Shown: positions 1-11,496, counted from the first letter of the stretch. The stretch is DNA of 64,000 bases from Heloderma charlesbogerti (GCA_026122225.1 JANEZZ010001570.1:1736001-1800000); one strand, 5' to 3'. A program made the numbers and translations. The notes: generated by a model not told the origin, from the letters alone.

Positions 1-27
1 CAACAGTGAGGAATCCGTACACCCCTA
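1..27. mobile_element. Right end of a hAT-type element, cut by the window edge
   Basis: The first 27 bases end in CCGTACACCCCTA, the reverse complement of the TAGGGGTGTACGG-type terminus seen on other elements in this window. The following eight bases (28-35, TTGTGAAC) would be the right target-site duplication, but the left half lies outside the window. Confidence 0.5.
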
Positions 28-175
28 TTGTGAACCCTCTTACAGAATTATTTATGTATTTTTCCACCTAGTGGGGAAAAAAAATCGAATCTGTCTGTGA
101 ATGGATGCCAAAACGAACACTTCACAATCCATGAAACACACATGGGACAGATTTCACAAAATCCGGGCATCCCTA
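28..175. mobile_element. Right end of a second hAT-type element (partial)
   Basis: The stretch ends in GGGCATCCCTA, matching the CATCCCTA right terminus used by many elements here. The left end is missing. It may be an older element into which the one ending at 27 inserted. No coding sequence is seen. Confidence 0.4.
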
Positions 176-1125
176 GTGCCAACTTACTTCCATATGCAAG
201 ATTAAATCTTCAACCCAAGCTGCTGAAGGATCAAAAAGGACATTTGCAGCAGGATGTGATGCCTTAGATGTTAGCTTTACATGCACGGTCAAGATGCTTC
301 ATGTGAATCAGTCCAGGAGAAAACATTGGTTTAGCCTTTCTGAAAATCCATTTATTAATGATATTATTGCAGGTTAAACTGTAGATTTTTTTTCTCAGTT
401 TCTCTCTAGTCTGTTGCTCTCTTGTTTCATCAGTCTTTGTAACAATGAAGCCTAGCAACATTTACCCCATGTAATCTAAACTATAATTCAGAGCCAGTTC
501 ACACAGGCAAGGCGGCATATATGCTCAAGGCTTCATGAAGGGCCTTCCATCCTCTGATGGGTGAATGAGGTGTTAACAAGGCTTTCAGGCTTTACAATTG
601 TTTATATTAATTTCCAGAGAGTTAGTCTGTTGCAGGCAGCAAAAAATATATGCAGGGTATATATACTTATCAACTTAGATGATGCTCTGGTGTATCTGAA
701 AAGTAGACTGTGGCCTGCCAAAGCTTCTGCCATTATATACACTTATAAATGTTTTTGTTTCCATTCCACTTTTTGTTGTTTCCACTGCAAAAAGAGACTA
801 ACATGACTGCCCCTCTGGAATACAGTTATTAGATCCTTAGAATCCCAAAGGCTAGTTCATACATGAAACCAGGATTTACTAGAGCAAATCCCACAGTGTC
901 AAATTTGTTGATGTCTTCTAATTCAGTGGCTTTAGGTTGGAGTTTCCCATGAAAATGGACTATGGTGACTTTAAAGTCTGCTACTAAATCTTCTGGTAGA
1001 AAGAATGCTCTGCCACTGTGTACTATATGTCCCATAATTGCCATTAACATCTTCACAAAAGTTGGTTGCTTTCCATATGGCATCTAAGCCAGATATGCAA
1101 TTAACAATACAACTAACCAAGAACC
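176..1125. other. No gene recognised
   Basis: AT-rich DNA with no recognisable exon, RNA gene or transposon terminus. A minus-strand reading frame at 829-1083 (84 codons) is open but matches no family I know and has no supporting signals. Confidence 0.5.
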
Positions 1126-1203
1126 GGGACTGATGAAGGACTCGGTGGTAGAGTATATGCTTTGCATAAAGAAAGTCTGGAGTTCAATCCCTGCCATCTC
1201 CAG
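1126..1203 (+). mobile_element. tRNA-Ala-like SINE head
   Basis: The sequence CGGTGGTAGAGTATATGC followed by TTTGCATAAAG and GAGTTCAATCCC has the layout of a degraded tRNA-Ala(TGC)-derived head: an A-box region, an anticodon-arm remnant and a B box. Squamate genomes carry an abundant SINE with this head ending in CATCTCCAG, and the same ending is present here. Only the head survives and a purine microsatellite follows directly. It is not a tRNA gene: the acceptor stem does not pair and both promoter boxes carry substitutions. Confidence 0.7.
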
Positions 1204-1204
1204 A

Positions 1205-1277
1205 GAGGAGGAGGAGGAAGAAGAAGAGGAGGAGGAGGAGGAAGAGGAGGAAGAGGAGGAGGAGGAGGAGGAAGAGG
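1205..1277. repeat. GAG/GAA purine microsatellite
   Basis: Interrupted GAG and GAA triplets run for about 70 bases just after the SINE head. They probably grew from the A-rich region of the SINE. The serine-rich frame on the other strand is an artefact of the repeat. Confidence 0.9.
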
Positions 1278-1319
1278 AATCATCTAGCATGTGATGTGAA
1301 AAACACATGAGACAAGAAT

Positions 1320-1600
1320 ATTAAACACAGTAAAACAGTAAACAAAGCTAAATTAAAAAGATGTGTCTTCACACGTTTTCTAAAAGCCAAGGGAGTGTGG
1401 GAAATCGTAGCTCTTGAGTGGACACATTCCACAATTTGGGAGCAACATAGGAGAAAGCCCTTTCAGACGTGCCAGGCAAACAGGTGTTTGCAGGTACTGG
1501 TGTGTTATAAAGGGCCTGTCCTGTAGATCTTCATAACCATAATGGAAGTGCATAATGAGACAGGTAGTCCCTTAGAGTTCATCTAACATAGTTGGGCGGG
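1320..1600 (-). mobile_element. Degraded 3' end of an L2-type LINE
   Basis: Read on the minus strand, the stretch around 1380-1480 encodes a decayed version of the L2 C-terminal pattern (RAFS..AP.LWN), which is clear in the better copy at 9331-10508. Frame breaks are frequent. It is recognisable only by comparison with the other L2 copies in the window. Confidence 0.5.
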
Positions 1601-3504
1601 GGGGGGGATTATACCGTGGCATTTCTAATTTTGTAAATGCCCTCCTCCAATGTTATAATATTTTCATCTTTAAATTACTTTTCAACATCTATTTCTTACA
1701 TTTTCAACTGTATATTGGTGGTTTTCCTCTTTAATGAATAAAAATCCATGGGAAGATTTATGAAATGGGTTTGCTCTGGGATAGTGAATACAGGCACATA
1801 GAGGTTTATTTTGGGAGCTCCACATTGTTTGGCTCAATAGGCTGTTGCCTTTGTACTCTTTACAGATCAGAACACTAGATCAACTGTTTAGATTAAAAAG
1901 ATAGTGGTAAGGCTAGAGCATTAAATGCATAAGAGATGTATACATACTGCATACAGCCTGAAACCCATTAAACAGTTTGGAATCACTAGGACACTTGCTT
2001 TGCTCATCATGGTTCAAACACTGAAGTCCTGATTTATTTATTTTTTTAGACAGGTTCAGAATGCAGCCAAATGTGTGATTAGGTTGTCAGTTTTCCATCG
2101 ACATGCATGGATGGCAGCAGCCACCTAGTTAGCTAAAATATTGCTCCTGGCACCTAAGAGATGTGAATTAAACAACAACAACTTTTTAAATATATTTTAG
2201 TCCTACCTGATTGGTAATTGCTTCAAGCAATAAAACGTATTTCCTCCTGAGAAACTCAAATGCCAGTCATGACATGCAAAGGTAATGTTTTTTTTTCTGA
2301 TTCATTAAGTCCATCATGCAAAGTCTTAAATGGCTGGTAAATAAAGCTGATAAAAAAATCTATCCCTAAACAGCCATCATTCTTACAAATCAGTACTGCC
2401 CTTTTATGAAAAGATTATGTGAAAATAAAATAAGACAATACAATTGAGAGGTACAGATGCTCACAATCAGAACAGGTAAAGCAAACATGTTAATTTTTTT
2501 CTCCTGCCATTTCAAGTCCGCCATCACTTCTAGCTTATAATATAATATAGCCAAAATCCTATGCATGTTGAGACAGAAAAGAAGTCCTACCAGATTGTGC
2601 CCTTAGACATTTGTGTTTGGTGAAAAAGTACCCAAGAGTCATTTTATATTGATTCGCCAAATGCAGGAGGAAGAAAGGCTTTTCAAAGTATTGTGTACGC
2701 CATTCACACACACACCCCTGCTGCCAGTATATTGCTCTTGCAATGACAGAAATTCCTTCACCAATACACCAAATAATTCAAAAATGAATGTTGAAAGACG
2801 TAATGACTCAAGATAGATCTTTATAACAGTAAGCAAAGAATTCCAGGAAGTGCCCACTGTGTTTTGGTCTGAGTCAAAGTAGAATTAAATGCAGTAGCCT
2901 ATTCAGGGAAAGATATGGGGTCCTTACCTCTTCCCCATATCTCCTCCCCAAGCAGATTTAAAATAAAACAAAACAACGACAGCACAGCTGGGGAAGGGGG
3001 AGGTGTTTATTTAGTTGAAAAACAAACCAGGGTCAAAAGTGTTAATGCTGCATAAATAATAATATAATTGTTTCATCCACCTTCCCTCTGCCCCAACTCA
3101 CATCTTGCCCTGGCTGATTTGGGCTTTTAAAAAATGTGGTGGAGAAAAGCGTGGAGATCTGTGTATCAAGAGCCCTTTTCAGATGTGAACTGAGCATAGA
3201 ACAAACACACGTGTGGGAGAGAGTCAGCATCATAGCATCAGGCTTCTTCTGTGGCCAACATGCTTTTGTTCCAAGCCTATGCACAGTTGGTCTACGGATG
3301 TGTGATTCACAGCTGAAAAGGGTTACAGTCCATGACATCTTAAAAACAATTCCATGTGGTCGCACTTTCTACATAGTCAGACTTCTGTTCTTTAAACCCC
3401 AGACTAGACAGTGCCATCACTTTTTGTAAGAGATCACATTCACATTTCAATCTATACTTCCAGAGACACCACCCTCACTTGAGATTTAGAAACTTAGCAT
3501 GGAA
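1601..3504. other. No gene recognised
   Basis: Mostly AT-rich. Around 2040-2110 on the plus strand a short stretch (GTTCAGAATGCAGCCAAATG) resembles the L2 VQNAA motif and may be a very old LINE trace. Nothing else is supportable. Confidence 0.4.
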
Positions 3505-3598
3505 CCTGCAGCTCTCATCATCCCTTATTATAGCTCTGCTGATTAGGGCTGATGGGATTTGCAGTCCAACATCTGGAGGTCCACTCTTTCCCCATCCC
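3505..3598. mobile_element. Fragment of a small hAT MITE (CAGGGATGGGG type)
   Basis: The right end CTTTCCCCATCCCTG and the internal GGGATTTGCAGTCCAACATCTGGAGG match the complete 136-bp element at 17263-17398. The left terminus has decayed and no target duplication can be assigned. Confidence 0.5.
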
Positions 3599-3778
3599 TG
3601 TATGAGATACCTCACTGACTTTTTTTCAGTGACGTATCTGATTCTAATACAGGGCGGAAAATCTTGCTTGTTGATTAATTTCTAATATATTACAACAAGT
3701 CCACATATTACTATTTTCAGCACACAGTGCAAACCACTTCTATGTTCAAGGCAGGTGGGAAGGCAGGAAAGAATTATT

Positions 3779-3857
3779 AATGCATGTCTACTGGGAAGTA
3801 AGTCCCACAGAAATCAATTGGACTAACTCCCAGGTAAGTGTGTATAGGATTGCAACG
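3779..3857. repeat. Short palindromic MITE (GCAATCCTATAC type)
   Basis: The two halves, GCATGTCTACTGGGAAGTAAG and TAACTCCCAGGTAAGTGTGTATAGGATTGC, are imperfect inverted copies around CCCACAGAAATCAATTGG. A second copy is at 51874-51966. It is a very common squamate repeat, and I cannot assign its superfamily. Confidence 0.6.
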
Positions 3858-3929
3858 TTAAGAAAGGGAAGAGAAAGAGAAGTTGCTATTTCTCACCTAA
3901 ATGTTAAAGAAAACAGTAGCAATTCAAAC

Positions 3930-4152
3930 TAGTGCTGTGCCGAACATTTTGATTTTTCCATTTTTTTGCATGGGGGGGGGACACTAAAGAAAAACTCTAG
4001 CAAAAGAGGCTGGGAGAGGTGAGAATTTGGGATAAAATTCTCTGAAATGCTCCCCCTCCCTACGAAGGAGGCAGAATAAACAATGCCTCTTTCACCGGGA
4101 GAGGGAAAAAAAAAACATCCTGAAAATAGGGGTAGGATTTGGCACAGTGCTA
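3930..4152. mobile_element. Complete non-autonomous hAT element with 8-bp duplication
   Basis: The termini TAGTGCTGTGCC and GGCACAGTGCTA are exact inverted repeats. They are flanked by identical 8-bp duplications ATTCAAAC at 3922-3929 and 4153-4160. Eight-base duplications and TAG/CAG-starting short inverted termini are the hallmark of the hAT superfamily. The 223-bp interior has no coding capacity. Confidence 0.88.
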
Positions 4153-4304
4153 ATTCAAACTGTACAGCAAAGTAAATGGTGTACTGCATCCTGCACAGTT
4201 AAATGCGGCAGTGACAAGCCCTTTTCAGCTCATTGTGCAGCACACCTGTCAAAATACAGCATGTGAAAAATTCAAGAATGGAGGGAAATCTAATTTTTCA
4301 ATGT

Positions 4305-4345
4305 TTCTTCTTCTTCTTCTTCTTCTTCTTCTTCTTCTTCTTCTT

Positions 4346-4375
<30 letters not shown>
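4305..4375. repeat. (CTT)n microsatellite
   Basis: About 23 uninterrupted TTC units lie at the 3' end of the adjoining minus-strand L2 fragment, where L2 copies commonly seed microsatellites. Confidence 0.95.
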
Positions 4376-4376
<1 letters not shown>

Positions 4377-5310
4377 TTTCTATACCACCCCAGAGCCGAA
4401 GCTCTCTGGGTGGTTTACAAAAGTTAAAACATTAAAATACAATATACAAAGTTTAAAAACCATTTACATAAAACATACAGACAAACAACATATAACTAAA
4501 AAACAACTTTGAACTAAAAACAATATGTTTAAAAGATCCAACAATAAAATACAGCTTAAAATAGCACTGCTTAAAAAAGAATATACAAAAGTCAGCAAAA
4601 GGAGCAGAAATTCTAAAAAGGGAAGGCCTGCTGGAATAACAACGTCTTTAATGTCTGCTTAAGCACCTTCAATGAGGTCAGCAGGCACATTTCAACCAGC
4701 AGATCATTCCACAACTGAGGGGCGGCGAAGGAGAAGGTCCTCTTGCATGGGGCTGCCAGTCTCACATTAGGCAGCTGCAGCAGAGAGCCCTCAGAGGACC
4801 TGAGGTGGCGGACTGGGACGTAGGGGAGAAGGCGCTCCCTAAGGTACCTAGTTGGACCTAGCCCAGGTACGGCTTTAAAGGTAAGAACCAGCACTTTATA
4901 TTTTGCTCGGAAACAAATTGGCAGCCAGTATAAAGATTTTAAAATTGGTATAATATGGTCTCCATGGGATGTCCCAGACCCCAGCCTGGCTGCCATATTT
5001 TGTACCAGTTGAAGTTTCTGAACTAAATATAAAGGCAGCCCCAAATACAGCATATTGCAGAAATTAAGCCTAGAGGTTACCAGTGTGTGCACCACCATTA
5101 GTAGGTCCACATGTTCCAGGAATGGGAGTAGCTGGTGTATCAGCCGAAGCTGATAACAGGCACTTCTCACCATTGCCTCCACCTGGGATGCCAGGAGCAG
5201 GGTTGGGCCAAGAAGCACCCCCAAGCTAGGAACTTGCTCCTTCAGGGGGAATGCAACCCCATCCAGAACTGGTTGACATATCTCAATACCTGAATTGGGA
5301 TGATCTTCAT
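4376..5310 (-). mobile_element. 5'-truncated L2-type LINE fragment
   Basis: On the minus strand this is the 3' third of an L2-clade LINE. A 203-codon open frame (4613-5224) aligns with the C-terminal part of the better L2 at 9331-10508: shared patterns include SLGVLLG, YQLRLI, SRLNFCN.LY.GLP, KLQLVQN.AARL, LYWLP...R.KYKVLVLTFKA, and a final APQLWNDL. It lies downstream of the reverse transcriptase catalytic core, so it has no activity. The 3' tail (4376-4612) has the CACCCAGAGAG motif found next to L2 ends. Homology continues to about 5300 in a broken frame. Confidence 0.85.
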
Positions 5311-5339
5311 CTTCTTCTTCTTCTTCTTGGAGTTAATCA

Positions 5340-7230
5340 GGAATAGGGATTGGATGCCTGGCTAGGTAGTTGGACTGGAGGTCCTGAATTTCCTTAGCCT
5401 TTGTATGTTCATTGTGTAAAAACATCAATATAATATGCATGTATGTTGTGTAAAACAGCAACACAATTTAAGTAATGAAAATTACTTTAAACTGGTTGAA
5501 CTGGGCTTCTGACCGAGTAGTGAATTTAAAGCAGATCTTGGCTTTAATGCTGTGGCTGCGACTGCAAACTAAAAGAATGTTGTGCCCAACTAAAGGTACC
5601 CAATCAATATCAGTAAATCTGATAGGATTATGAGGATGCTAAGTGACAGAAAGTCAAGTCAGTGTAAGTTCAAGTGAACCTTCCACAATGAGAGATTAGT
5701 TCTGTTAAATCTGTGTAGGAACTTTATTCAAAATAGAAGAGACACTCCTTTCTTTAATAAATGAGCCAGGAATCAATTAAAGATCTAAAAGACTCACAAA
5801 TAATTTAACAAAGTTTCAGATTGTTTACTTGCATGTGCTGCTTCTTTGTAATCACTTTGTAGCATAGTTTCTCTTCTTTCAAGTGTCTGAGCCTTCTATA
5901 AACTCCCCTGGGAAATCTAAAGCCAAATTAATGTTTCAATTATATACACAAACATCTGTGTCAGTAATATTTAAATTACATGGCAATGAAAGGACTGAGG
6001 ATTTATTGTTCATGGCTGTTTTCTTTGTAAAAGCTAATTCTCGATATTTTTTATGCCAAATTCAGGTACCTTTGCATCAGTATGACCCATAACAATCACA
6101 TTTTACATCTAAAAATCCATATTCATAAGATAAAATGCTGAGCATTTTAATCTTGCCACATACTGAAAATCATATTATTATCAAGTTGAAATCTTCTGAC
6201 AATTTCCCCCCAGGCCCCTCAGTCACCAGCTGTATCAGCTAACTTAGGGTACTCCTGCACCCATTTAATTTTCACATGACTGAAAAAGATGGTCTAAGCT
6301 ACCATTAGTACCTTAGCTCCTCTGATACCTTCTCCTCTGTACTCTATGCACAAGGAGGGGAAGGAAGAGGAATTGTGCTACTGCCTTTGCTGGTCCCAGA
6401 TGGTTCTGCCTCTGAACCACTGGGCATATGGTCCAGGGTCTGAAATATGACACTTCCTGTGGTGGTGCGACACTTCCTGTGGACGATATCCTCTGGAAGT
6501 GACCTTAGTGAAGTTAGCATCACATTCAACAGGTAATAACTTATAGTGTTGTCTCCAATGTTGCTTTGGAAAAATGTCTTACCATGTCCTTCATCAATAG
6601 CATTTCTTCTTCCTCTCTTCTTCCAATATAACATCCTTTTTTTAAATCTCTAGAAGAAATTTAAACAGGTACTTTCTCCCCATCACTGCAGCATCATATC
6701 ATGTTCAAGTGCACCTACCAAAATATTATTTATGCAACTGTTGAAAAGTGTGGGAATCCTGTTTTCTGTTTCATCTGATCATATATGCATTTAGTTCATA
6801 TCTGCTTATTCATTTAGCAATATATTTTGATACATCAGCAGTAACTGCATTATGAGTCCAGGAAATAGATAATTAAATTCTTAAATTACATTCTACTGTT
6901 CTCATCACAGTAAACCAGGGTTTAGCATTATGTGTGGACTGGGTCAGTTGTATTTACTTTCATTATATTCTGTCCAGATTATCTCCTCGTGTCTCTTGAT
7001 ATTTCTTGAGGCAATTTTTTTCCCAATTTTTTAAAAAACTGTTCTATCAATATGGAGCTTTACTTTTTTCCTATAGCTCCAAACCCAACCTACCCCCACC
7101 ATATCCCATCACCATATACTCACAGTTATTCTCTATTTTGGTTTGCTTTGGTGCCCATCTCATCTACATGTGGGAAATACTTTACTAATAGAAGGAGTGA
7201 CACCACAGAGCCTTGTATTTAACAACTCAC
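5340..7230. other. No gene recognised
   Basis: AT-rich DNA with several poly-T tracts. I see no exon, RNA gene or transposon terminus that can be supported. Confidence 0.5.
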
Positions 7231-7404
7231 CGGGTTACCATAGGTGGTCAGAAATTCCAAGCAGGTACATGCTATTCCATGCAGGCAGGTGAGCAGGCTG
7301 GTAGAGGAGGGACAGAACTCCATCCTTCCTCTGCCAGCCCACTTGAGTACCATACTACCACAGAGGAAGAAACATCTTATCCTCCATAACCATCATGGAA
7401 ACAC

Positions 7405-7553
7405 AGAGATTCCATTCTGTGTTTTAGGTTCCACCAGCCAGAAGTCTAAAGAAGTTATATAAGGTGCTGACCCATTTGGGGGATAGGGTTCAGCACCTTG
7501 TATAGCTCCTTTAGACCCGGCTGGTTGTAACTAAAACCCAGAATGGAATCTCT
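7405..7553. repeat. Imperfect inverted repeat, arms about 68 bp
   Basis: 7405-7472 (starting GAGATTCCATTCTGTGTTTTAG and ending AAGGTGCTGACCC) is mirrored by 7486-7553 (GGTTCAGCACCTTGTATAGC to CCCAGAATGGAATCTC). The similar stretches GCAGGCTGGTAGAGGAGGGA (7287) and GCAGGCTGGCAAAGGAGGGA (7592) are in direct orientation, so the surrounding DNA is rearranged. It is probably the core of an old palindromic DNA transposon. Outer termini are not identified. Confidence 0.6.
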
Positions 7554-7657
7554 TCCCCACCAAAACTGGAGGCACCAGCACCCCACCCCCCAGCAGGCTG
7601 GCAAAGGAGGGATGGATTGCTCTGTTCTTTCTCTACCAGTCTGCTTGATAGAAGGCC

Positions 7658-7687
7658 TTTCTTTTTCTTTCTTTCTTTCTTTCTTTC
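7658..7687. repeat. (TTTC)n microsatellite
   Basis: Tandem CTTT/TTTC units with one interruption near the start. Confidence 0.85.
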
Positions 7688-7819
7688 ACTATACTGTATT
7701 TCCACACTGACTGTGGAAGAGGGGACATCTGCTCCTCTTTGGCTAGCATGGGAACACAGACTACTAGACTCAATTTTTTCTTCAGGTAGTAACTTTTCTG
7801 GGTTTATTTAAAGGCTATG

Positions 7820-9185
7820 ATTATATAATCACAAAGACATCCTTTGGTTGAGAGCCATGAAGACTACTGCAGAAAGACACGAATCAAATGTGCTTTGGCT
7901 AAGGAAAATTGCCAGCACTTCCTTACAGCATGCGATAATGCCAACACTACAAATGAATAACATGCAGATATCCTATAATTATAGTCTTCTCTGCCTATTT
8001 ATTAACTACAGGCTACTCCCCCTCTCCCCATTATCTAACATGCCGTTTTCCTATTTTTGGTAAACAGTTCAAGGAAAGATCATTTTTAGCAGTTGGATAC
8101 ATTTCCATCAAATTTCACTGTGATTATATACTATAAAATATAAATTCTGATCTATGTGTACTTTCCTTGTGGTATACATGCTGTGTATTCCTTTTCAACT
8201 ATTAATAAACTTCATTGTTTGGGATTATCGGTTCAGTTCAAACACTACTCCACTGGAAGAAGCAAAGATAATATTCTGTATTCTACTGAAAGAAGAAAGA
8301 TAATATTCATTCTGTTCTTAATTCCTTTACATCCAAACTCAATGGATATTCAAGTTGTGTAGTGATTTCAGTGTTTGTACAAGTAACTTTGTCCTATATT
8401 TTTGTTTATTAATGACTTTATTTTAAAAGTAATTTGCTATCATTTGTCATATGCTGATGTAACATTCAACATAGACACAATATACAGTCCATCAGAGGAA
8501 AATGATTTGTTATTCAGGGCACCAGTCATTCATTGGTGGGGAATGGTTACTATTGCAACAGTTTATTTTCAACAAAAACATATTCTAAATTCAAGATGAA
8601 TGTAAATACAAACTCTAAGGGCTTGTTCATAGAATGTACAGCATCAAATGGTGACTTGCATGTGCACTTTTCATATGGGACAAGACATATTTTCAAATTC
8701 AGTAAAGTGTATTAGATATCCAAATAGTGATTGCAGGGACACCCCAGAAGAAATATTTTTAATTATAGATTGATAGCACTATCCCTATATTCTGATTTAG
8801 ACCAACGGCACCATCTAGAACATCTGGAGCTCTGAGAACAATAGACTTGGTTTTATTTTCAGTCCACTCTCCCTGCAGTGAAGGTGCAGTGAGAATTTTG
8901 TCAAGTTTTGCAAGCTTTCTGTGAAGGTCACAACATTTGAGGGATGGGGGGCAGTACATACAATTTCACAAGGTGGCCAAGTGATATCCATCTTTTCATC
9001 CTTTTCTTTACATTAAACAAGGGCAAGCCACTGCTGCTGCTACCATCTGCTTGTAGTGTTCGAAATCTCTCTAAAAATAGCAGTAGGAACATTACTATGT
9101 AATGATGTAGCATGGTTCCCGCTGACATCATATAGTAAAGAAGACTCTATACTCAAGCAAGTAACTATCTAAACTTGAGTGACTG
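7820..9185. other. No gene recognised
   Basis: AT-rich and apparently unique sequence. No RNA gene or transposon end could be supported. Confidence 0.5.
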
Positions 9186-9330
9186 TAATTATTTTATTTA
9201 TTTATTTATTTATTAAATTTATTAATCGCCCATCTGACTGGTCACCCAGCCACTCTGGGTGATGTACAACCCACCATAAAACAATTTAAAACAATAAAAT
9301 GCTACCATAATTTTTTTTTAAAAAAATACC
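9186..9330 (-). mobile_element. 3' tail of the L2-type LINE
   Basis: On the minus strand the LINE ends with CACCCAGAGTGGCTGGGTGACCAG, then GGGCGATTAATAAATTT and (AAAT)n. This is the usual L2 3' end: a short stem-loop followed by a tandem A-rich microsatellite instead of a long poly-A. The stop codon of the reading frame lies just upstream, at about 9331. Confidence 0.88.
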
Positions 9331-10508
9331 CTAACCCACCCCAAATGCCTGCCTGAACAACCACGTTTTTAATGCACGACGGAAGCTCATTAAAGAGGGG
9401 GCATGACGGAGTTCCCTAGGGAGGGAGTTCCACAGAGTGGGGGCCACCACAGAGAAGGCCCTCTCCCTCGTCCCCACCAATCTAGCTGTCCTGGCTGATG
9501 GGACAGAGAGAAGGCCATCTGAGGCTGATCTTGTTAAGCGGCCTGTCTGGTGTTTCTGGAGGCGCTCCTTAAGATAGGCTGGGCCAGAACCATATAGGGT
9601 TTTAAAGGTCAAAACCAACACCTTGAATTTGGCCCGGAAAACAACTGGTAACCAGTGCAACTCCTTCAGCACTGGAGTGATGTGATCTCGCCGGCGGCTG
9701 CCTTTAATCAGGCGAGCCGCCGCGTTTTGTACCAGCTGCAGCTTCCGAATCGTCTTCAAGGGTAACCCCACGTAGAGCGCATTACAGTAGTCTAAACGAG
9801 AGGAGACCAGGGCATGTACTACCGATGGGAGCAGATGGTCAGGAAGGAAGGGGCGCAGCCGCCATATCAGATGGAGTTGATACAGCGCTGTCCGGCTCAC
9901 AGCTGACACCTGAGCCTCCATGGACAGCTGGGAGTCCAAAATGACCCCCAGGCTGCGGACCTGGTCTTTCAAGGGTAGCCGTACCCCATTCAACACCAGG
10001 TCAACATCCCCCAGCCTCCTCTTGTCTCCCACCAAAAGTACCTCAGTCTTGTCAGGGTTGAGCTTCAGCTTATTCCTCCCCATCCAGCCACTCACAGTCT
10101 CCAGACATTTGGACAGGGATTCTACGGCCAACCTTGGTGAAGATTTGAATGAGAGGTAGAGCTGCGTGTCATCCGCATATTGATGACACTGCACCCCAAA
10201 CCTCCTGATGATAGCCCCCAGTGGCTTCACATAGATGTTAAATAGCATCGGGGAGAGGATGGAACCCTGTGGCACCCCACAAGTAAGTGGCCACGGGTCC
10301 GAAACCTCCTCTCCCAGTGCTACCCTCTGGTACCTGCCGGAGAGGAAGGACCGGAACCACCGCAATACAGTGTCTCCAATGCCCAACCCCTCCAGGCGGT
10401 CCAGGAGGATACCGTGGTCAACGGTATCAAAAGCCGCTGAGAGGTCGAGGAGAACAAGGAAGGAGCATTCACCCCTATCCAGAGCCCTCCTCATATCATT
10501 CACCAAGG
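9331..10508 (-). pseudogene. L2-type LINE ORF2, 3' part: reverse transcriptase core and C-terminus
   Basis: An open frame of about 390 codons carries the catalytic half of the reverse transcriptase. Counting from its first methionine, FLVLLDLSAAFDTVDH (about residues 19-34) is motif A with its catalytic aspartate, CGVPQGSILSPMLFNIY (79-95) is motif B, and YADDTQLY (113-120) is motif C with the paired aspartates. The following KLNPDKTEVLLVG and the C-terminal TLWNSLPRELR..LKTWLFRQAF are typical of the L2 branch of the CR1 superclade. The enzyme would nick chromosomal DNA with its endonuclease and copy its own RNA at the nick. This segment once joined directly to 11497-13427; a hAT element inserted at CGACCAAG (10509-10516) now separates them, so no full-length protein can be made. 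Apart from that insertion I see no stop or frameshift, so the copy was young when it was hit. Confidence 0.93.
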
Positions 10509-10516
10509 CGACCAAG
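10509..10516. repeat. Left 8-bp target-site duplication (CGACCAAG)
   Basis: It is identical to 11489-11496 and brackets the palindromic hAT element that splits the L2 LINE. Confidence 0.93.
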
Positions 10517-11488
10517 TAGGGGTGGACGAAAGTCGCTTACCTGTCGTCGAAGGCCGTTCACGGTGGGGGGGAGCGCTTCGCTGGTCCCCCCGCGAAGTTC
10601 AGGCCGGGGGGGAGGCTTTCCGCCTCGCCCGGCCGAAATTCAGGCTGGGGGGGAGGCTTCCCGCCTCGCGCGGCCGAAATTCAGGCCGGGGAGGAGGCTT
10701 CCCGCCTCGCCCGGCCGCGAACGCGGAAGTAAAAAAAAAAAAAAAGCCCCCTGATAGGCTACGTGACGATTCACGTAGCCTATCACGGCTAGATCTGCAA
10801 AGTCAGCCATGATAGGTTACGTGAATCGTCACGTAGCCTATCACGGGTGACTTTAAAAAAAAAAAAAAAAAACGCGTACGCGAATGGCGGCCCCCATAGG
10901 GAGCCGCCATTCGCGTTCGTTATTTAGTGGCTGTCGTCTACGTAAATGTTTACATAGACTACGGCGAAAATAAGGGCAACGCAAATAGCGTTGCCCTTAT
11001 TTTCGCCGTAGTCTACGTAAACATTTACGTAGACCACAGCCACCACATAAGGAACGGGAATGGCGGCTCCCTATGGGAGCCGCCATTATCCGTACACACT
11101 TTTTTTTTTTTTTTTTAAGTCACCCGGGATAGGCTACGTGACGATTCACGTAGCCTATCACAGCTGACTTGGCAAATCTAGCCGTGATAGGCTACGTGAA
11201 TCGTCACGTAGCCTATCAGGGGACGTGTTTTTTTTTTTCTTTGATTGCAATGGCGGGGGCGGCAGCCGGTCGAAAGACCGGCTGCCGCTCCCGCCCCGCT
11301 CGAAGACCGGACGAACCGCCAGCCAGACCCGCCGCCGGGAGGGACATTCAGGGAAGGTAAGTCCCGTCCCGGGGGGTGTGTGGGGGGTGGGGGGGGCGGA
11401 GGATTTCTCACCGAAACTTGTTCGGGGGGCCGAACATGTTGGCGCTCGGCCCCCCGAAGTTTCGGGGAGAAATTCTCCGCCATCCCTA
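10517..11488. mobile_element. Palindromic hAT element, copy 1 (inside the L2 reverse transcriptase)
   Basis: This 972-bp element runs from TAGGGGTG to CATCCCTA with perfect 8-bp duplications CGACCAAG. Its interior is one large inverted repeat centred near 10985 (GGGCAACGC/GCGTTGCCC) and made of smaller palindromes. Four have the half-site GATAGGCTACGTGA (10751-10787, 10808-10846, 11127-11162, 11183-11219), two are TACGTA-cored and end in TAGACTAC, and two are GAATGGCGGC/GCCGCCATTC hairpins. Outward-facing donor-like sites lie at 10539 (minus strand, CAG|GTAAGC) and 11357 (plus strand, AAG|GTAAGT). The left terminus is short (about 20 bp before the donor); the right carries an extra hairpin of about 100 bp. 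It has no transposase, so it must be mobilised in trans. Confidence 0.93.
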
Positions 11489-11496
11489 CGACCAAG
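11489..11496. repeat. Right 8-bp target-site duplication (CGACCAAG)
   Basis: It is identical to 10509-10516. Confidence 0.93.

Noticed and set aside
829..1083. Minus-strand open frame of 84 codons
   Set aside because: The amino-acid composition looks protein-like, but I recognise no family and it has no supporting signals.
1126..1203. A functional tRNA-Ala gene
   Set aside because: The acceptor stem does not pair, the A and B boxes are substituted, and the sequence ends in the SINE phrase CATCTCCAG plus a microsatellite.
1084..1308. Poly-serine protein
   Set aside because: Translation of the GAG/GAA microsatellite on the opposite strand.
10751..11219. Regularly repeated palindromes resembling a CRISPR array
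   Set aside because: The repeats are mirrored, not direct, the spacers are themselves hairpins shared between copies, and the context is a vertebrate transposon.
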